Positions 43,263 through 51,903 of a DNA stretch of 64,000 nt are shown here, piece by piece. Position 1 is the stretch's first letter. Each line of letters opens with the position of its first letter. The notes below the pieces were generated by a model, which was not told the origin of the DNA, ran no database searches, and was given only the letters and a program-made list of their open reading frames with translations. The stretch covers positions 124,001 to 188,000 of the forward strand of contig NZ_CANKYW010000003.1 in assembly GCF_947488135.1 (NCBI RefSeq), read 5' to 3'. The DNA comes from an uncultured Marivita sp. GTDB lineage: Bacteria; Pseudomonadota; Alphaproteobacteria; Rhodobacterales; Rhodobacteraceae. A program made the position numbers and the translations under genes.

Positions 43263-45104
43263 ATGGAAAAGCGAAATCAATTCAACTGGGGCTTCTGGCT
43301 GATTGCGGCGCTTGTCTGGCTGGGGATACAGGCGTGGATCGGGTATCGTGATGTCGTGTCGATGTCTTACAGCGACTTCCTCGCCGCTCTCGAAGAGGGC
43401 AGCGTCGCCGAGTTGATTGTTACCGAAAGCATGATCGAAGGCAGCTTCACCACGCCGCGCGATGGCCGCGACCGCTTTATCGTGCATCGTGTGGACCCGG
43501 ATTTCGCGGAGCAGCTGGAGCAATACGATGTCTCCATCACCGGCGCATCTGACCAGACGTGGCTGACAACTCTGCTGTCCTGGTTTCTGCCGGTCTTGCT
43601 GTTCTTCGGCCTCTGGATGATCCTCATCCGTCGCATGTCAGGGTCGCAGGGGTTCGGAAGCCTCGTCAATATCGGCAAGTCGAAGGCCAAGGTCTACCTG
43701 GAGACGAAGACCGGCGTGACCTTTGACGATGTGGCCGGGGTCGACGAGGCCAAGGGCGAATTGCAGGAGATCGTCGCATTCCTCAAAGACAAGGAGAAAT
43801 ACGGTCGCCTCGGGGCGCATATCCCCAAGGGTATTCTGCTCGTGGGTCCGCCGGGAACCGGCAAGACGCTGCTGGCGCGCGCAGTGGCGGGCGAGGCGGG
43901 CGTGCCGTTCTTTTCGATCTCGGGATCGGAATTCGTCGAGATGTTCGTGGGCGTCGGGGCCGCCCGCGTGCGCGACTTGTTCGAACAGGCGCGTCAGGCC
44001 GCGCCCTGCATCATCTTCATCGACGAGTTGGACGCGCTTGGCCGCGCGCGCTCGGCCGTGTCGGGCTATGGCGGTGGCGACGAGAAGGAGCAGACGCTGA
44101 ACCAGCTTCTGTCCGAGTTGGACGGGTTCGACCCACGCGTGGGCATCGTCCTGCTGGCGGCGACCAACCGGCCCGAGGTGCTGGACGCGGCGCTTCTACG
44201 GGCAGGCCGCTTTGACCGGCAGATCGTCGTGGACCGGCCCGAGCGCAAGGGGCGTACGGCGATCCTGAAGGTTCATGCCAAGCGCGTGAAACTTGCCGCC
44301 GATGTCGATCTGGATCAGGTCGCCGCGATCACCGCAGGGTTTACCGGTGCCGATCTTTCCAATCTGGTCAACGAGGCGGCCATCGTCGCCACGCGGCGTG
44401 ACGGCGACACGGTGACGATGGAGGATCTGACGGCGGCGGTCGAACGGATCGTCGCGGGCGTTGAACGCAAGTCTCGGGTTCTGGGCACGGAGGAACGTGC
44501 GCGCGTCGCCCATCACGAGATGGGTCATGGGCTTGTCGCGGCGCACGTGGTGCATGCCGACCCGGTCCACAAGGTCTCGATCATTCCGCGTTCCATCGGG
44601 GCGCTTGGCTACACCATGCAACGCCCGACCGAGGATCGCTTTCTTATCACGTTTTCCGAGCTGAAGGACCGCATGGCCGTTCTCATGGCGGGCCGCGCGG
44701 CGGAGGAGTTGATCTTCGACGAGGTTTCGACCGGTGCCTCGGACGATCTGGCGAAGGCGACGGACATCGCCCGCGAATGCGTGACCCGCTTCGGGATGAC
44801 GGCGGAGGTCGGCCAGGCCGTTCTCGAGGACAAACCCGGCCAGTATCTTGACCAGCATGGTCCCATGTTGACGACCCGTGACTACGCGGAAGAAACGGCA
44901 CGGGAGATCGATCTTGCGGTGCGGGAATTGATTGAACAGGCTTACGAGCAGGCCAAATCCATCCTGGCCGCGCATCTGGCCGATCTCAAGACAGGGGCTG
45001 CCCTGCTGCTGGACCGCGAGACGATCACCCCGGAAAATTTTCCGCCGATTGCCCGCCGGTCGAAGATCGTTGCTGGCGCGGCAATTGTCGACCGGGCCGG
45101 TTGA
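43263..45104 (+). CDS. ftsH: ATP-dependent zinc metalloprotease FtsH (accessory paralogue)
   Basis: 613-residue membrane-anchored AAA protease that extracts and degrades membrane and regulatory proteins. Two membrane segments (about 11-28 and 102-122) flank a small periplasmic domain. The AAA module has Walker A GPPGTGKT (195-202), Walker [13 protein letters not shown] and the second-region-of-homology [14 protein letters not shown]. The zinc site is HEMGH (418-422), with the usual Ala replaced by Met, and the third ligand in [11 protein letters not shown]. It is shorter than housekeeping FtsH (about 640 residues) and sits in a stress operon, so I think it is an extra copy. Fifth gene of the FNR-box operon. 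Confidence 0.93.
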   Translation: MEKRNQFNWGFWLIAALVWLGIQAWIGYRDVVSMSYSDFLAALEEGSVAELIVTESMIEGSFTTPRDGRDRFIVHRVDPDFAEQLEQYDVSITGASDQTWLTTLLSWFLPVLLFFGLWMILIRRMSGSQGFGSLVNIGKSKAKVYLETKTGVTFDDVAGVDEAKGELQEIVAFLKDKEKYGRLGAHIPKGILLVGPPGTGKTLLARAVAGEAGVPFFSISGSEFVEMFVGVGAARVRDLFEQARQAAPCIIFIDELDALGRARSAVSGYGGGDEKEQTLNQLLSELDGFDPRVGIVLLAATNRPEVLDAALLRAGRFDRQIVVDRPERKGRTAILKVHAKRVKLAADVDLDQVAAITAGFTGADLSNLVNEAAIVATRRDGDTVTMEDLTAAVERIVAGVERKSRVLGTEERARVAHHEMGHGLVAAHVVHADPVHKVSIIPRSIGALGYTMQRPTEDRFLITFSELKDRMAVLMAGRAAEELIFDEVSTGASDDLAKATDIARECVTRFGMTAEVGQAVLEDKPGQYLDQHGPMLTTRDYAEETAREIDLAVRELIEQAYEQAKSILAAHLADLKTGAALLLDRETITPENFPPIARRSKIVAGAAIVDRAG

Positions 45105-45135
45105 TCGGGTTCAGGATCAACAGAGGAGACACGCA

Positions 45136-45714
45136 ATGAGCGACAGAATATCCGGCCTTGTCCAGCGCATCCGTGATCTGGAAAGCGAGCTTGAGGAAGA
45201 GATCGACCGTCGGCGTGCCGCCTTCGAATACACGGTCGAAAAGCGCCGGGTCGTTTTCGAGACAGAGGTCAGGGAGCGCCATCGCGCATTGCGGCAGACG
45301 CTGACCTCCTATCTCTCCGAGGCCCGCCCGATGGTCATCCTGACGGCGCCGGTCATCTATTCGGTTATCGTACCGCTGGTCTTGCTCGATCTTTTCGTAA
45401 CGCTCTATCAGGCGATCTGTTTTCCGGTTTACCGGATCGAAAAGGTGCGCCGTGCCGATTACGTCTCGATCGACCGTCGTCATCTGGCCTATTTGAACGG
45501 CCTTGAAAAACTGAATTGCGTCTACTGTGGCTACGGCAACGGCCTTCTGGCCTATGCGTCCGAGATTGCCGCCAGAACCGAAGCTCATTGGTGCCCGATC
45601 AAGCACGCAGCGCGTATGAAAGGCACCCACGCGCATTACGCCGGTTTTCTCGATTATGGCGATGCCGAAGGGTACAAGCAGAAAAAACGCGAACTGCGCG
45701 AAAGCACGCGATGA
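45136..45714 (+). CDS. Membrane protein with coiled coil and CxxC/CxxxH zinc-binding tail
   Basis: 192 residues, family not recognised. Residues about 5-62 form a highly charged coiled coil (LESELEEEIDRRR). One or two membrane segments follow (67-98, MVILTAPVIYSVIVPLVLLDLFVTL). The C-terminal part has Cys128-x2-Cys131, then Cys153 and His157, a plausible zinc-ribbon. GAGGAG precedes the ATG. It lies 31 bases behind ftsH; the stop region of ftsH contains a TTGATC/GATCAA stem. A substrate adaptor or regulator of FtsH is one possibility, but this is only inferred from position. Confidence 0.75.
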   Translation: MSDRISGLVQRIRDLESELEEEIDRRRAAFEYTVEKRRVVFETEVRERHRALRQTLTSYLSEARPMVILTAPVIYSVIVPLVLLDLFVTLYQAICFPVYRIEKVRRADYVSIDRRHLAYLNGLEKLNCVYCGYGNGLLAYASEIAARTEAHWCPIKHAARMKGTHAHYAGFLDYGDAEGYKQKKRELRESTR

Positions 45715-45717
45715 TCT

Positions 45718-45745
45718 GCACCCGACCCTGACTCGGATCGGGTGC
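45718..45745. terminator. Possible bidirectional terminator between convergent units
   Basis: GCACCCGA (45718-45725) and TCGGGTGC (45738-45745) form a perfect 8-bp stem with a 12-base loop between the convergent zinc-finger and universal-stress-protein genes. No T-run follows on either strand, so it may slow polymerase or protect mRNA ends rather than terminate. Confidence 0.5.
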
Positions 45746-45775
45746 CTTACGCATCACCGGACGGGAGCGGGCCGG

Positions 45776-46630
45776 TCAATGCGCCAGGAATACGGGTTGA
45801 TCCCTCTGATCGATCAGTGTTCGCGTGGTGCCACCGAACAGAGCCTCGCGCGCACGGGAATGGCTGTAGGCGCCCATGACGATCAGATCGGAACCGATCT
45901 CTCCGGACCGCTCGAGAATGCACTGCCCGACATCGTGGCCGCCAGAGGGATACTGCTGGACGGTCACATTGCACCCATGATGCGTGAGCCATTTCGCGAC
46001 ATCGACACCAGGGTCTTCCCCGGAACGGTCTTCGTTCATGACCGGGTCGATGATCCCGATTGTGACCTCTTGGGCCGCGCGCAGAAGGGGCAAAGACTGA
46101 TGAACCGCACGCGCCGTATGCAGGTGCGTCGTCCAGGCGACAAAGATACGCTTCGGCCGATCAAGTGTCGCGGCCGCCGCGTCGTTCAATAGAACGCCGA
46201 CTGGAGATTGGAAGAGCACGCCGTGAACAACCTCCCGAAACAGCGCGTCGGTATCGCGCAGATCGTCGCTGATTAACGCGATGTCGCTTACCATAGCGTG
46301 TTGTGCGACTGCGTCGGAAATGCGCGATGGATCGGTCGAAACAACGCTTACACCGCCAGTGACATCGTGTTTCTCAAGAAGCTCTTCGATCGCGTCCTGT
46401 TTGGCTTTCAGATCGGATTTGGTCTTGGCCAGGGCGTCTTGCCACTCCGAGGGAATGCTCACCTCTCCATACGGGGGCACACCAATGGCGTAGTAAGGAA
46501 ACTGCGGCACCTCGCCGACGACAACAATGGCAACCTGTGCCGGGATCGCCCGAATGGTTTCGAGTTTGTCGGCCAAAGCATCCATCGAGACTTGCTTGCC
46601 GACGGCAATCAGTACGGTGCTGTCTTTCAT
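45776..46630 (-). CDS. Tandem-domain universal stress protein (UspA family)
   Basis: 284 residues with two Usp domains (about 1-145 and 150-284). The second ends in MGAYSHSRAREALFGGTTRTLI, a variant of the Gly-rich ATP loop. Double-Usp proteins are typical survival factors in starvation and anoxia. I take the ATG at 46630, with GGGAG 8 bases upstream; a TTG at 46636 is in frame. It has its own FNR-type box and a good -10 in class II spacing, so induction at low oxygen is likely. Confidence 0.9.
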   Translation of the reverse strand: MKDSTVLIAVGKQVSMDALADKLETIRAIPAQVAIVVVGEVPQFPYYAIGVPPYGEVSIPSEWQDALAKTKSDLKAKQDAIEELLEKHDVTGGVSVVSTDPSRISDAVAQHAMVSDIALISDDLRDTDALFREVVHGVLFQSPVGVLLNDAAAATLDRPKRIFVAWTTHLHTARAVHQSLPLLRAAQEVTIGIIDPVMNEDRSGEDPGVDVAKWLTHHGCNVTVQQYPSGGHDVGQCILERSGEIGSDLIVMGAYSHSRAREALFGGTTRTLIDQRDQPVFLAH

Positions 46631-46655
46631 TTTCAATCTCCCTACCGTCTAAGCC

Positions 46656-46696
46656 TGTATAAACCGAGCGCCACCCTGCCGTTTGACATTCGTCAC
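46656..46696 (-). promoter_or_regulatory. Class II FNR-type promoter of the universal stress protein gene
   Basis: Box TTGAC-ATTC-GTCAC (46683-46696, one mismatch in the dyad). On the - strand a -10 TATACA lies at 46661-46656, giving a predicted start near 46649 and a box centre about 41 bases upstream, the exact geometry of FNR-activated class II promoters. Confidence 0.75.
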
Positions 46697-46814
46697 TTGC
46701 AGGTCACACAGGGTTGCTATGTCCAGCGTCTGTCGCCCATTCCACGTCAGAGTGAAATGACCGCAGGACTCTTTCTCTGTCTCCGAGCCTTAGCCCGCCA
46801 GCGTTGGGGCGACC

Positions 46815-47240
46815 TCAAACAGGCTCGGATTTCGCCGACTTTGTTGCACTTTTCGCACTGGCGACGGTTTCATCCACCGCCTCGACTTCGTTCGAGATCA
46901 CGGCGGCGGCGCAGCCTGTCATCATGGCAAGGTAGTCCCGCGCATCCTCGGCAAGACGCTCCATGGAATGAGTTTGCCATTCTGCGAGGATACTCATCGC
47001 AGCCATCGGATCGCCCATTGAACGCTCGGCCAATTTCTTGGTGGCGTCCAGTGCGCTTTGAGTGGCCTCGTGGCGGCGTTTGAACCAGGCTTCCGAGAAT
47101 GCCTCGCACTCCTTGAGAACGGTATCCTGCGCTTTCCAGAAGTGGGCGCCTTGAGACCCTGCCGCCGGTATCGCCGTAGCAAATGATTGCGTTGATTTCG
47201 CAAATTGCTCCAAGGTCTTGACTGCTGTGCTCAATTCCAC
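46815..47240 (-). CDS. Phasin family protein (PHA granule-associated)
   Basis: About 141 residues, helical and amphipathic, with a phasin-like core (FWKAQDTVLKECEAFSEAWFKRRHEATQSALDATKKL in outline; MERLAEDARDYLAMM) and an Ala/Ser/Lys-rich tail. Phasins coat polyhydroxyalkanoate granules; the PHA synthase gene is 6.7 kb away in the same island. The ATG at 47249 directly abuts AGGAGG (plus positions 47250-47255) with no spacer, whereas the GTG at 47240 is 9 bases from it, so I choose GTG. A perfect FNR-consensus box lies upstream. Confidence 0.82.
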   Translation of the reverse strand: MELSTAVKTLEQFAKSTQSFATAIPAAGSQGAHFWKAQDTVLKECEAFSEAWFKRRHEATQSALDATKKLAERSMGDPMAAMSILAEWQTHSMERLAEDARDYLAMMTGCAAAVISNEVEAVDETVASAKSATKSAKSEPV

Positions 47241-47347
47241 AAGCTTCATCCTCCTGCATGTTCAAATTCGTTGAAAGACACGACAGGACGGGCCGCAGCG
47301 CGACTCGACTGCCTGAAGGTATCGTATCAAATCCGCACGGCCCTGTT

Positions 47348-47361
47348 TTGATTAACATCAA
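47348..47361. promoter_or_regulatory. Perfect FNR-consensus box of the phasin gene
   Basis: TTGAT-TAAC-ATCAA matches the FNR consensus TTGAT-N4-ATCAA at every fixed position. It is centred about 108-114 bases before the phasin start. On the - strand GATACGAT (47328-47321) lies about 30 bases downstream of the box centre and could be the -10. Confidence 0.78.
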
Positions 47362-47457
47362 TTTGCTGACCGAAGAAGGATTGCGGCCGTCATTCTCGGT
47401 ACACAGACCATCTTCCAGAGCAGCACCCCGCAGTAGCGAGGGAGGCGACCGCTCAGA

Positions 47458-48903
47458 TCACTCTGCCTGCGCGCTTGCGCTTGATCGCGACACCGAAGCC
47501 CACCCGCTCCCCGTTGCGATCTGCAATGCCAGCCATTCGGACGCGGATTGTTGCACCGCTTGCGCCAGACCGACACGCGCTTCGGTCAGCGTCAGTTCGG
47601 CCGAAAGCAGGTCCAAAAGCGGGATGGCCCCGTCCTCGAAGGCGCGTTCGGTCAAGGTGAAGGCCGTGCGCGTTGCAGAGACTGCCTCCTGCAACTGGCT
47701 GACCCGCCGCCGCGACAATCTATAGGCGCTTTGGGCCGTCTGAACATCCCGTACCGCGCCGAGAACGGACGCGCGCCACGCCGTTTCGGCCTTCTGCGCA
47801 GTGGCTTTGGCTGCATCACGCCGGGCCGTCAGCGCGCCGCGGTTGAAGACGGGAAGCGCGAGACTCGGACCGAACAGCGATGCATCGAGACTGTCTGACG
47901 CCGAAATGGTCCCACTGAGCGTGAGCGTGGGATAGAGCTGTGCCTCGGCGACGCCGATGGCGGCGACGGCCGAAGCGTAGCGCCGTTCGGTCGCGCGGAT
48001 GTCGGGACGGTTGCGCAACAGGTTGGCGGGCGTTCCCACTTGCGGTGCGCTGCGTGGGATCGGCTGCGGTGCGCCCGCCTGCAAGGTCTTGATCAACGGT
48101 TCTGCCGGTTCCGACAGAAGTGCGGCAATGCCATAGACATTCGCCAGAAACGCGGATTCAAGGCTGGGTTGCTCCGCCGATACGCTGGCAAGCTGCGCCT
48201 TGGCCCGAGCCACGTCGAGTTCGGCAGCTTGGCCAAGGCTGCGTTCGCGTTCGACGATCCGAAGGATACGGGTGTTGTCGACGATGGATTGGCGCGTCAG
48301 TTCAAGAGTTTCCTGGAAATACCGCGCGTCGATATAGGCCCCGACGAGGCTCGACAGATAGGCCAGCCGTGCGGTGCCCACATCCAGTTCGGCCGCCTCG
48401 AGCCCGGCAAGGGCCGCTTCCTGTCGGCGGTCCATGCCCGCAAGGGCCGTACCGGCACTCAGAGTGGCGGAGCGGACCTGATCCGGGATGATGCCAAGCG
48501 CATCCTCGCTGACATCAACGCCTGTCACCGAGGCTCTGACGCCGCCGCTGATCTGATTTCCGAGACCCGCCGCGCGCGCGTTGGCCCGGGCTTCGTCGAC
48601 GGCTTGCAAGGCGGCTGTGACGCTGAGGTTTTGCGCAAGGCCGCGTGCCACGAGATCGTTCAATTTTTGGTCGCCAAGCTCGGTCCACCAGCGCGATACG
48701 GCAACATCACCTGTTTGCGCCGCAGCGTTTTCGGCAAAGCTGTCCGTCAGTGTGATGGTGGGTGGCACATAATCAGGACCAATACCGCTGCATGCCGCAA
48801 GGCCGGACAGGGACGCCAGCAGAAAGCCCCGTCTGTCCCAAGATGCGACATGGGCTGAAACCTGGTCGGGGCCGTCGGGCATCTCTCTGAAGTCGCCCTT
48901 CAT
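47458..48903 (-). CDS. Outer-membrane efflux factor (NodT family), Tat-like lipoprotein leader
   Basis: 481-residue TolC-type channel with two OEP repeats (TARLAYLSSLVGAYIDARYFQETLELTRQ in outline; RNRPDIRATERRYASA; GAIPLLDLLSAELTLTEARVG). The N-terminus has about 22 hydrophilic residues, then DRRGFLLASLSGLAAC: a twin-arginine-type leader with a lipobox, unusual for this family. It lies 27 bases behind ackA at the end of the PHA/Pta-Ack gene run, with no pump of its own nearby on this strand. It could serve the divergently transcribed HlyD-RbbA-YhhJ exporter at 55.9-60.8 kb, which lacks a channel. Confidence 0.88.
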   Translation of the reverse strand: MKGDFREMPDGPDQVSAHVASWDRRGFLLASLSGLAACSGIGPDYVPPTITLTDSFAENAAAQTGDVAVSRWWTELGDQKLNDLVARGLAQNLSVTAALQAVDEARANARAAGLGNQISGGVRASVTGVDVSEDALGIIPDQVRSATLSAGTALAGMDRRQEAALAGLEAAELDVGTARLAYLSSLVGAYIDARYFQETLELTRQSIVDNTRILRIVERERSLGQAAELDVARAKAQLASVSAEQPSLESAFLANVYGIAALLSEPAEPLIKTLQAGAPQPIPRSAPQVGTPANLLRNRPDIRATERRYASAVAAIGVAEAQLYPTLTLSGTISASDSLDASLFGPSLALPVFNRGALTARRDAAKATAQKAETAWRASVLGAVRDVQTAQSAYRLSRRRVSQLQEAVSATRTAFTLTERAFEDGAIPLLDLLSAELTLTEARVGLAQAVQQSASEWLALQIATGSGWASVSRSSASAQAE

Positions 48904-48930
48904 CGGATCGGTCCAGTTTGCGTCAGTGCT

Positions 48931-50175
48931 TCATCCATGTTCGGCAGCCTTTGAGGTGTTCTGTGAGGGAAGGGGCGCGCCTGCCTGGTCCGTGGATCGC
49001 AGGTGTTGCCGGCAGGCGGTTGCCATGACCGCCTCTTCATTGGTGGGCAGCACCAGGACATCTACGGCAGATGCGGCTGAACTGATCCTGACGGCATTTC
49101 CATCATTCGCCGCCGCGTCTATCTCTACGCCGAGCCAGTCAAGGCGGTCGCAGATCGCGCGCCGGATGTGGGGGGCGTTTTCCCCGATGCCCGCAGTGAA
49201 CACGATGGCGTCCAGCCCTCCAAGCGCGGGTATGAGGCCCGCAAGTGTTTGGGCGGCGCGGTAGACGAAGAGGTCTATCGCCTCACGCGCGGTCTGGGCG
49301 TCGCTGTTTTCGAGAACCTGCATGTTGTTGCTGATACCCGACACCCCCATCAGCCCGGATTGCGTGTAAAGCAACGCCTCGATCTGGGCGGCGTCCATGC
49401 CCTTGGCCTGCATCAGGTAGAGCACGACGCCGGGGTCCAATGCGCCGCAGCGTTGCCCCATGACAAGACCGTCGAGGGCTGTGAACCCCATGCTTGTGGC
49501 AACGCTCTTGCGGTCTTTCATCGCGCACATGCTGGCACCGTTGCCAAGATGGGCGACGACCACCCGGCCGTCCGCCTTTTCCCCGAGGTGATCGGGCAGC
49601 ACGCTTGCGATGTAATCGTAGGACAGGCCGTGAAACCCGTACCGGATGATCCCCTCATCGGTCAGGTCGCGGGGCAGGGCGAAGAGCGTGGACAGTCGAT
49701 CTTGCGTGCGGTGGAACCCGGTGTCGAAACAGGCGATCTGCGGCAGATCCGGTCGCCATGTCGCCACGGCTTGGATCGCCGCGAGGTTATGCGGCTGATG
49801 CAGCGGGGCAAGGGGAGCAAGCGCTTCGAGATCGCGCATGACACGGTCGTCGATGCGCACGGGTTGGCTGAAATGACGCCCGCCATGCACGACCCGGTGG
49901 CCGACGATCGCCAGCGGCTGGTCCCTGAGCTGCTGGTCGAGCCAATCCAAGAGCAGCGCGATCAGGTCTTCGTGGCTCGACGCCTTGTCAAGCTCATCGA
50001 ACTGCGCGCTGGACAAGGCGGCACCATCGGCATCCCTGGCCGAAAAGGCCGGCGCGCGTCCGATCCCCGCGATCTTGCCGGTGATGCGGGCCTCCGCGTC
50101 CGCGCTCTCGGCTGCGAACACTGCGAACTTCACGCTGGACGATCCGGCATTCAGGGTGAGGATATCCCCCGTCAT
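48931..50175 (-). CDS. ackA: Acetate kinase
   Basis: 414-residue acetate kinase: ADP plus acetyl phosphate gives ATP and acetate. Motifs: N-terminal LNAGSSSVKFAVF, HRVVHGG, CFDTGFHRT, YGFHGLSYDY, VVAHLGNGASMCA, and TAGIGENAPHIRR near the C-terminus. The start overlaps the pta stop as ATGA. With the fused phosphotransacetylase upstream it forms a route from acetyl-CoA to acetate with substrate-level phosphorylation, useful when respiration is limited. Confidence 0.95.
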   Translation of the reverse strand: MTGDILTLNAGSSSVKFAVFAAESADAEARITGKIAGIGRAPAFSARDADGAALSSAQFDELDKASSHEDLIALLLDWLDQQLRDQPLAIVGHRVVHGGRHFSQPVRIDDRVMRDLEALAPLAPLHQPHNLAAIQAVATWRPDLPQIACFDTGFHRTQDRLSTLFALPRDLTDEGIIRYGFHGLSYDYIASVLPDHLGEKADGRVVVAHLGNGASMCAMKDRKSVATSMGFTALDGLVMGQRCGALDPGVVLYLMQAKGMDAAQIEALLYTQSGLMGVSGISNNMQVLENSDAQTAREAIDLFVYRAAQTLAGLIPALGGLDAIVFTAGIGENAPHIRRAICDRLDWLGVEIDAAANDGNAVRISSAASAVDVLVLPTNEEAVMATACRQHLRSTDQAGAPLPSQNTSKAAEHG

Positions 50176-51569
50176 ACCCTGATCTCCGTCGCTCGCCGGT
50201 GCACGAAAAGCTGCGCCATCGCGGCGGAGGCCAAGCGGGACATCACCCCATCCGACCGGCTGGTCAGCACGATGGGGATCCGCGCGCCCAGCACGAGACC
50301 GGCGGCATCGGCGCCTGCGAGATAGATCAGCTGCTTGGCGATCATGTTGCCCGCCTCGAGATCCGGCACGATCAGGATGTCGGCGTCCCCGGCCACGTCA
50401 GAGAGGATCCCTTTGGTCTCTGCGGCAGTTTTGGAGATGGCGTTGTCGAAGGCCAGCGGGCCGTCCAGCAGACCCCCGGTGATCTGTCCGCGCGCCGCCA
50501 TCTTGCAGAGCGCCGCCGCGTCGACCGTTGAGGGGATGCTGGGCGTGACCGTCTCGACCGCAGACAGGATTGCCGTTTTCGGACAGTCGATCCCAAGCGC
50601 CTGTCCAAGGTCTATGGCGTTCTGAACGATATCCCGCTTGGCGGCGAGATCGGGGAAGATGTTGATGGCCGCGTCGCTGATCAGAAGCGGTTTGGGATAG
50701 TTCGGCACGTCGAGCACGAAGACATGGCTGATGCGGCGCTCCGTGCGCAGCCCGGTCTGTCCGTTGACCACGGGCTCGAGTAGTTCGTCGGTGTGGAGCT
50801 TGCCTTTCATCAGCATCTGCACCTTGCCCGCCCGCGCCAGTGCCACGGCCTGTTCGGCGGCGGCGTGGCTATGTGGCACGTCTACGATGTCGATATCGGT
50901 CAGGCTTTCTCCGATCTCCTCGGCGGCGGCCTCGATTTTTGACCTTGGGCCGACAAGGACAGGAATGATGATGCCCTGCGATCCCGCCTCCAAAGCGCCT
51001 TGCAGCGACAGCGCATCACAGGGGTGAACAACGGCCGTCGGCACCGGGGCCAATGCCGCCGTTGCGTCGATGAGGTCACGGAACCGGGCCGCGCGCGTGT
51101 GCAGGTGAACCTCCGGCAGGACGGCGCGCGGTCGGCGGACTTTCTCCGTCGGCGCAATCACCAAGGCTTGCCCCTCGATCACCGTCTCGCCGCTCTGGTT
51201 CAGGCACAGGCAGTCAAGGGTGACATGGTGGTGTTCGGGCCGCTTGTCAGTCACCGTGACCCGGACCGTGACCGTATCGCCAAGACCGACGGGGTGGCGG
51301 AAGCTCAGGTTCTGGTTGAGGTAGATCGTTCCGGGTCCGGGCAGTTCGGTCCCCAGCACCGCCGAAATCAATGCGCCGCCCCACATACCGTGGGCAATCA
51401 CCTTGTGGAAGATATCGGACTTGGCGAAGGCCTCATCAACATGGGCCGGGTTCACGTCACCGGACATGACCGCGAAGAGCTCGATGTCCTGCGCGGTCAG
51501 CTTGCGGGTCAATTCGGCACTGTCGCCGATCTCGATCTCGTCGAAGGTCCGGTTTTCGATGAATTGCAT
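50172..51569 (-). CDS. Bifunctional enoyl-CoA hydratase (MaoC)/phosphate acetyltransferase
   Basis: 465 residues. The N-terminal MaoC-like hot-dog domain (1 to about 150; DVNPAHVDEAFAKSDIFHKVIAHGMWGGAL) could hydrate enoyl-CoA, linking fatty-acid intermediates to hydroxyacyl-CoA. The C-terminal two-thirds is a phosphate acetyl/butyryltransferase (VDVPHSHAAAEQAVALARAG; FVLDVPNYPKPLLISDAAINIFPDL; DADILIVPDLEAGNMIAKQLIYLAGADAAG). This fused architecture is known. It makes acyl phosphate for the acetate kinase that follows with a 4-base overlap. The MaoC part may supply 3-hydroxyacyl-CoA to PhaC of the same operon. Confidence 0.92.
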   Translation of the reverse strand: MQFIENRTFDEIEIGDSAELTRKLTAQDIELFAVMSGDVNPAHVDEAFAKSDIFHKVIAHGMWGGALISAVLGTELPGPGTIYLNQNLSFRHPVGLGDTVTVRVTVTDKRPEHHHVTLDCLCLNQSGETVIEGQALVIAPTEKVRRPRAVLPEVHLHTRAARFRDLIDATAALAPVPTAVVHPCDALSLQGALEAGSQGIIIPVLVGPRSKIEAAAEEIGESLTDIDIVDVPHSHAAAEQAVALARAGKVQMLMKGKLHTDELLEPVVNGQTGLRTERRISHVFVLDVPNYPKPLLISDAAINIFPDLAAKRDIVQNAIDLGQALGIDCPKTAILSAVETVTPSIPSTVDAAALCKMAARGQITGGLLDGPLAFDNAISKTAAETKGILSDVAGDADILIVPDLEAGNMIAKQLIYLAGADAAGLVLGARIPIVLTSRSDGVMSRLASAAMAQLFVHRRATEIRV

Positions 51570-51599
51570 GGATGTATCGCCCTTTCCGGCGGCAGGGTT

Positions 51600-51869
51600 T
51601 CAGGACGCGTTTGGATCGCTGTCGGATTTCTGTCCCTCGATCTCTTCGGCGATATCCTCGACCGCACGGAAGGCATCGCCTTCGGAGCGCTTGCCCTCCA
51701 CATGCGCGGCCTGCTTGCCGTCGATCTTGAGATCGGCGTCACCCCAGGGATGCGTGTCGATTTCCAGATCGTCGCCGTTGGCAGAGGCGGTGAACCGCTG
51801 CTCGGTCGCCCCTTTCCCGGCCGGGTAGCTGAGGTCGGGTGTCCAGGTCAGTTTTTTCTTGTCGCTCAT
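51600..51869 (-). CDS. Small acidic protein of unknown function
   Basis: 89 residues, strongly hydrophilic, starting MSDKKKLTWTPDLSYPAG and ending with an acidic tail (AVEDIAEEIEGQKSDSD). No family recognised, no membrane segment, no cysteine. GGAG lies about 9 bases before the ATG at 51869. It fits tightly between the thiolase (34 bases) and pta (30 bases) genes of the same run, which supports it being real. Possibly a granule-associated or regulatory protein; this is only a guess from position. Confidence 0.75.
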   Translation of the reverse strand: MSDKKKLTWTPDLSYPAGKGATEQRFTASANGDDLEIDTHPWGDADLKIDGKQAAHVEGKRSEGDAFRAVEDIAEEIEGQKSDSDPNAS

Positions 51870-51903
51870 GGTTGTTCTCCGGAACAAAAATGCAAAAAAG
51901 TGG

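Noticed and set aside
45101-45120. TTGATC...GATCAA as a seventh FNR box
   Set aside because: The half-sites are separated by 8 bases rather than the required 4 for this dyad, and it overlaps the ftsH stop; more likely an mRNA stem.
46783-46828. CCGAGCCT/AGGCTCGG inverted repeat at the end of the phasin gene as a terminator
   Set aside because: Loop is 30 bases and there is no T-run after the stem on the phasin strand; kept out of the feature list.
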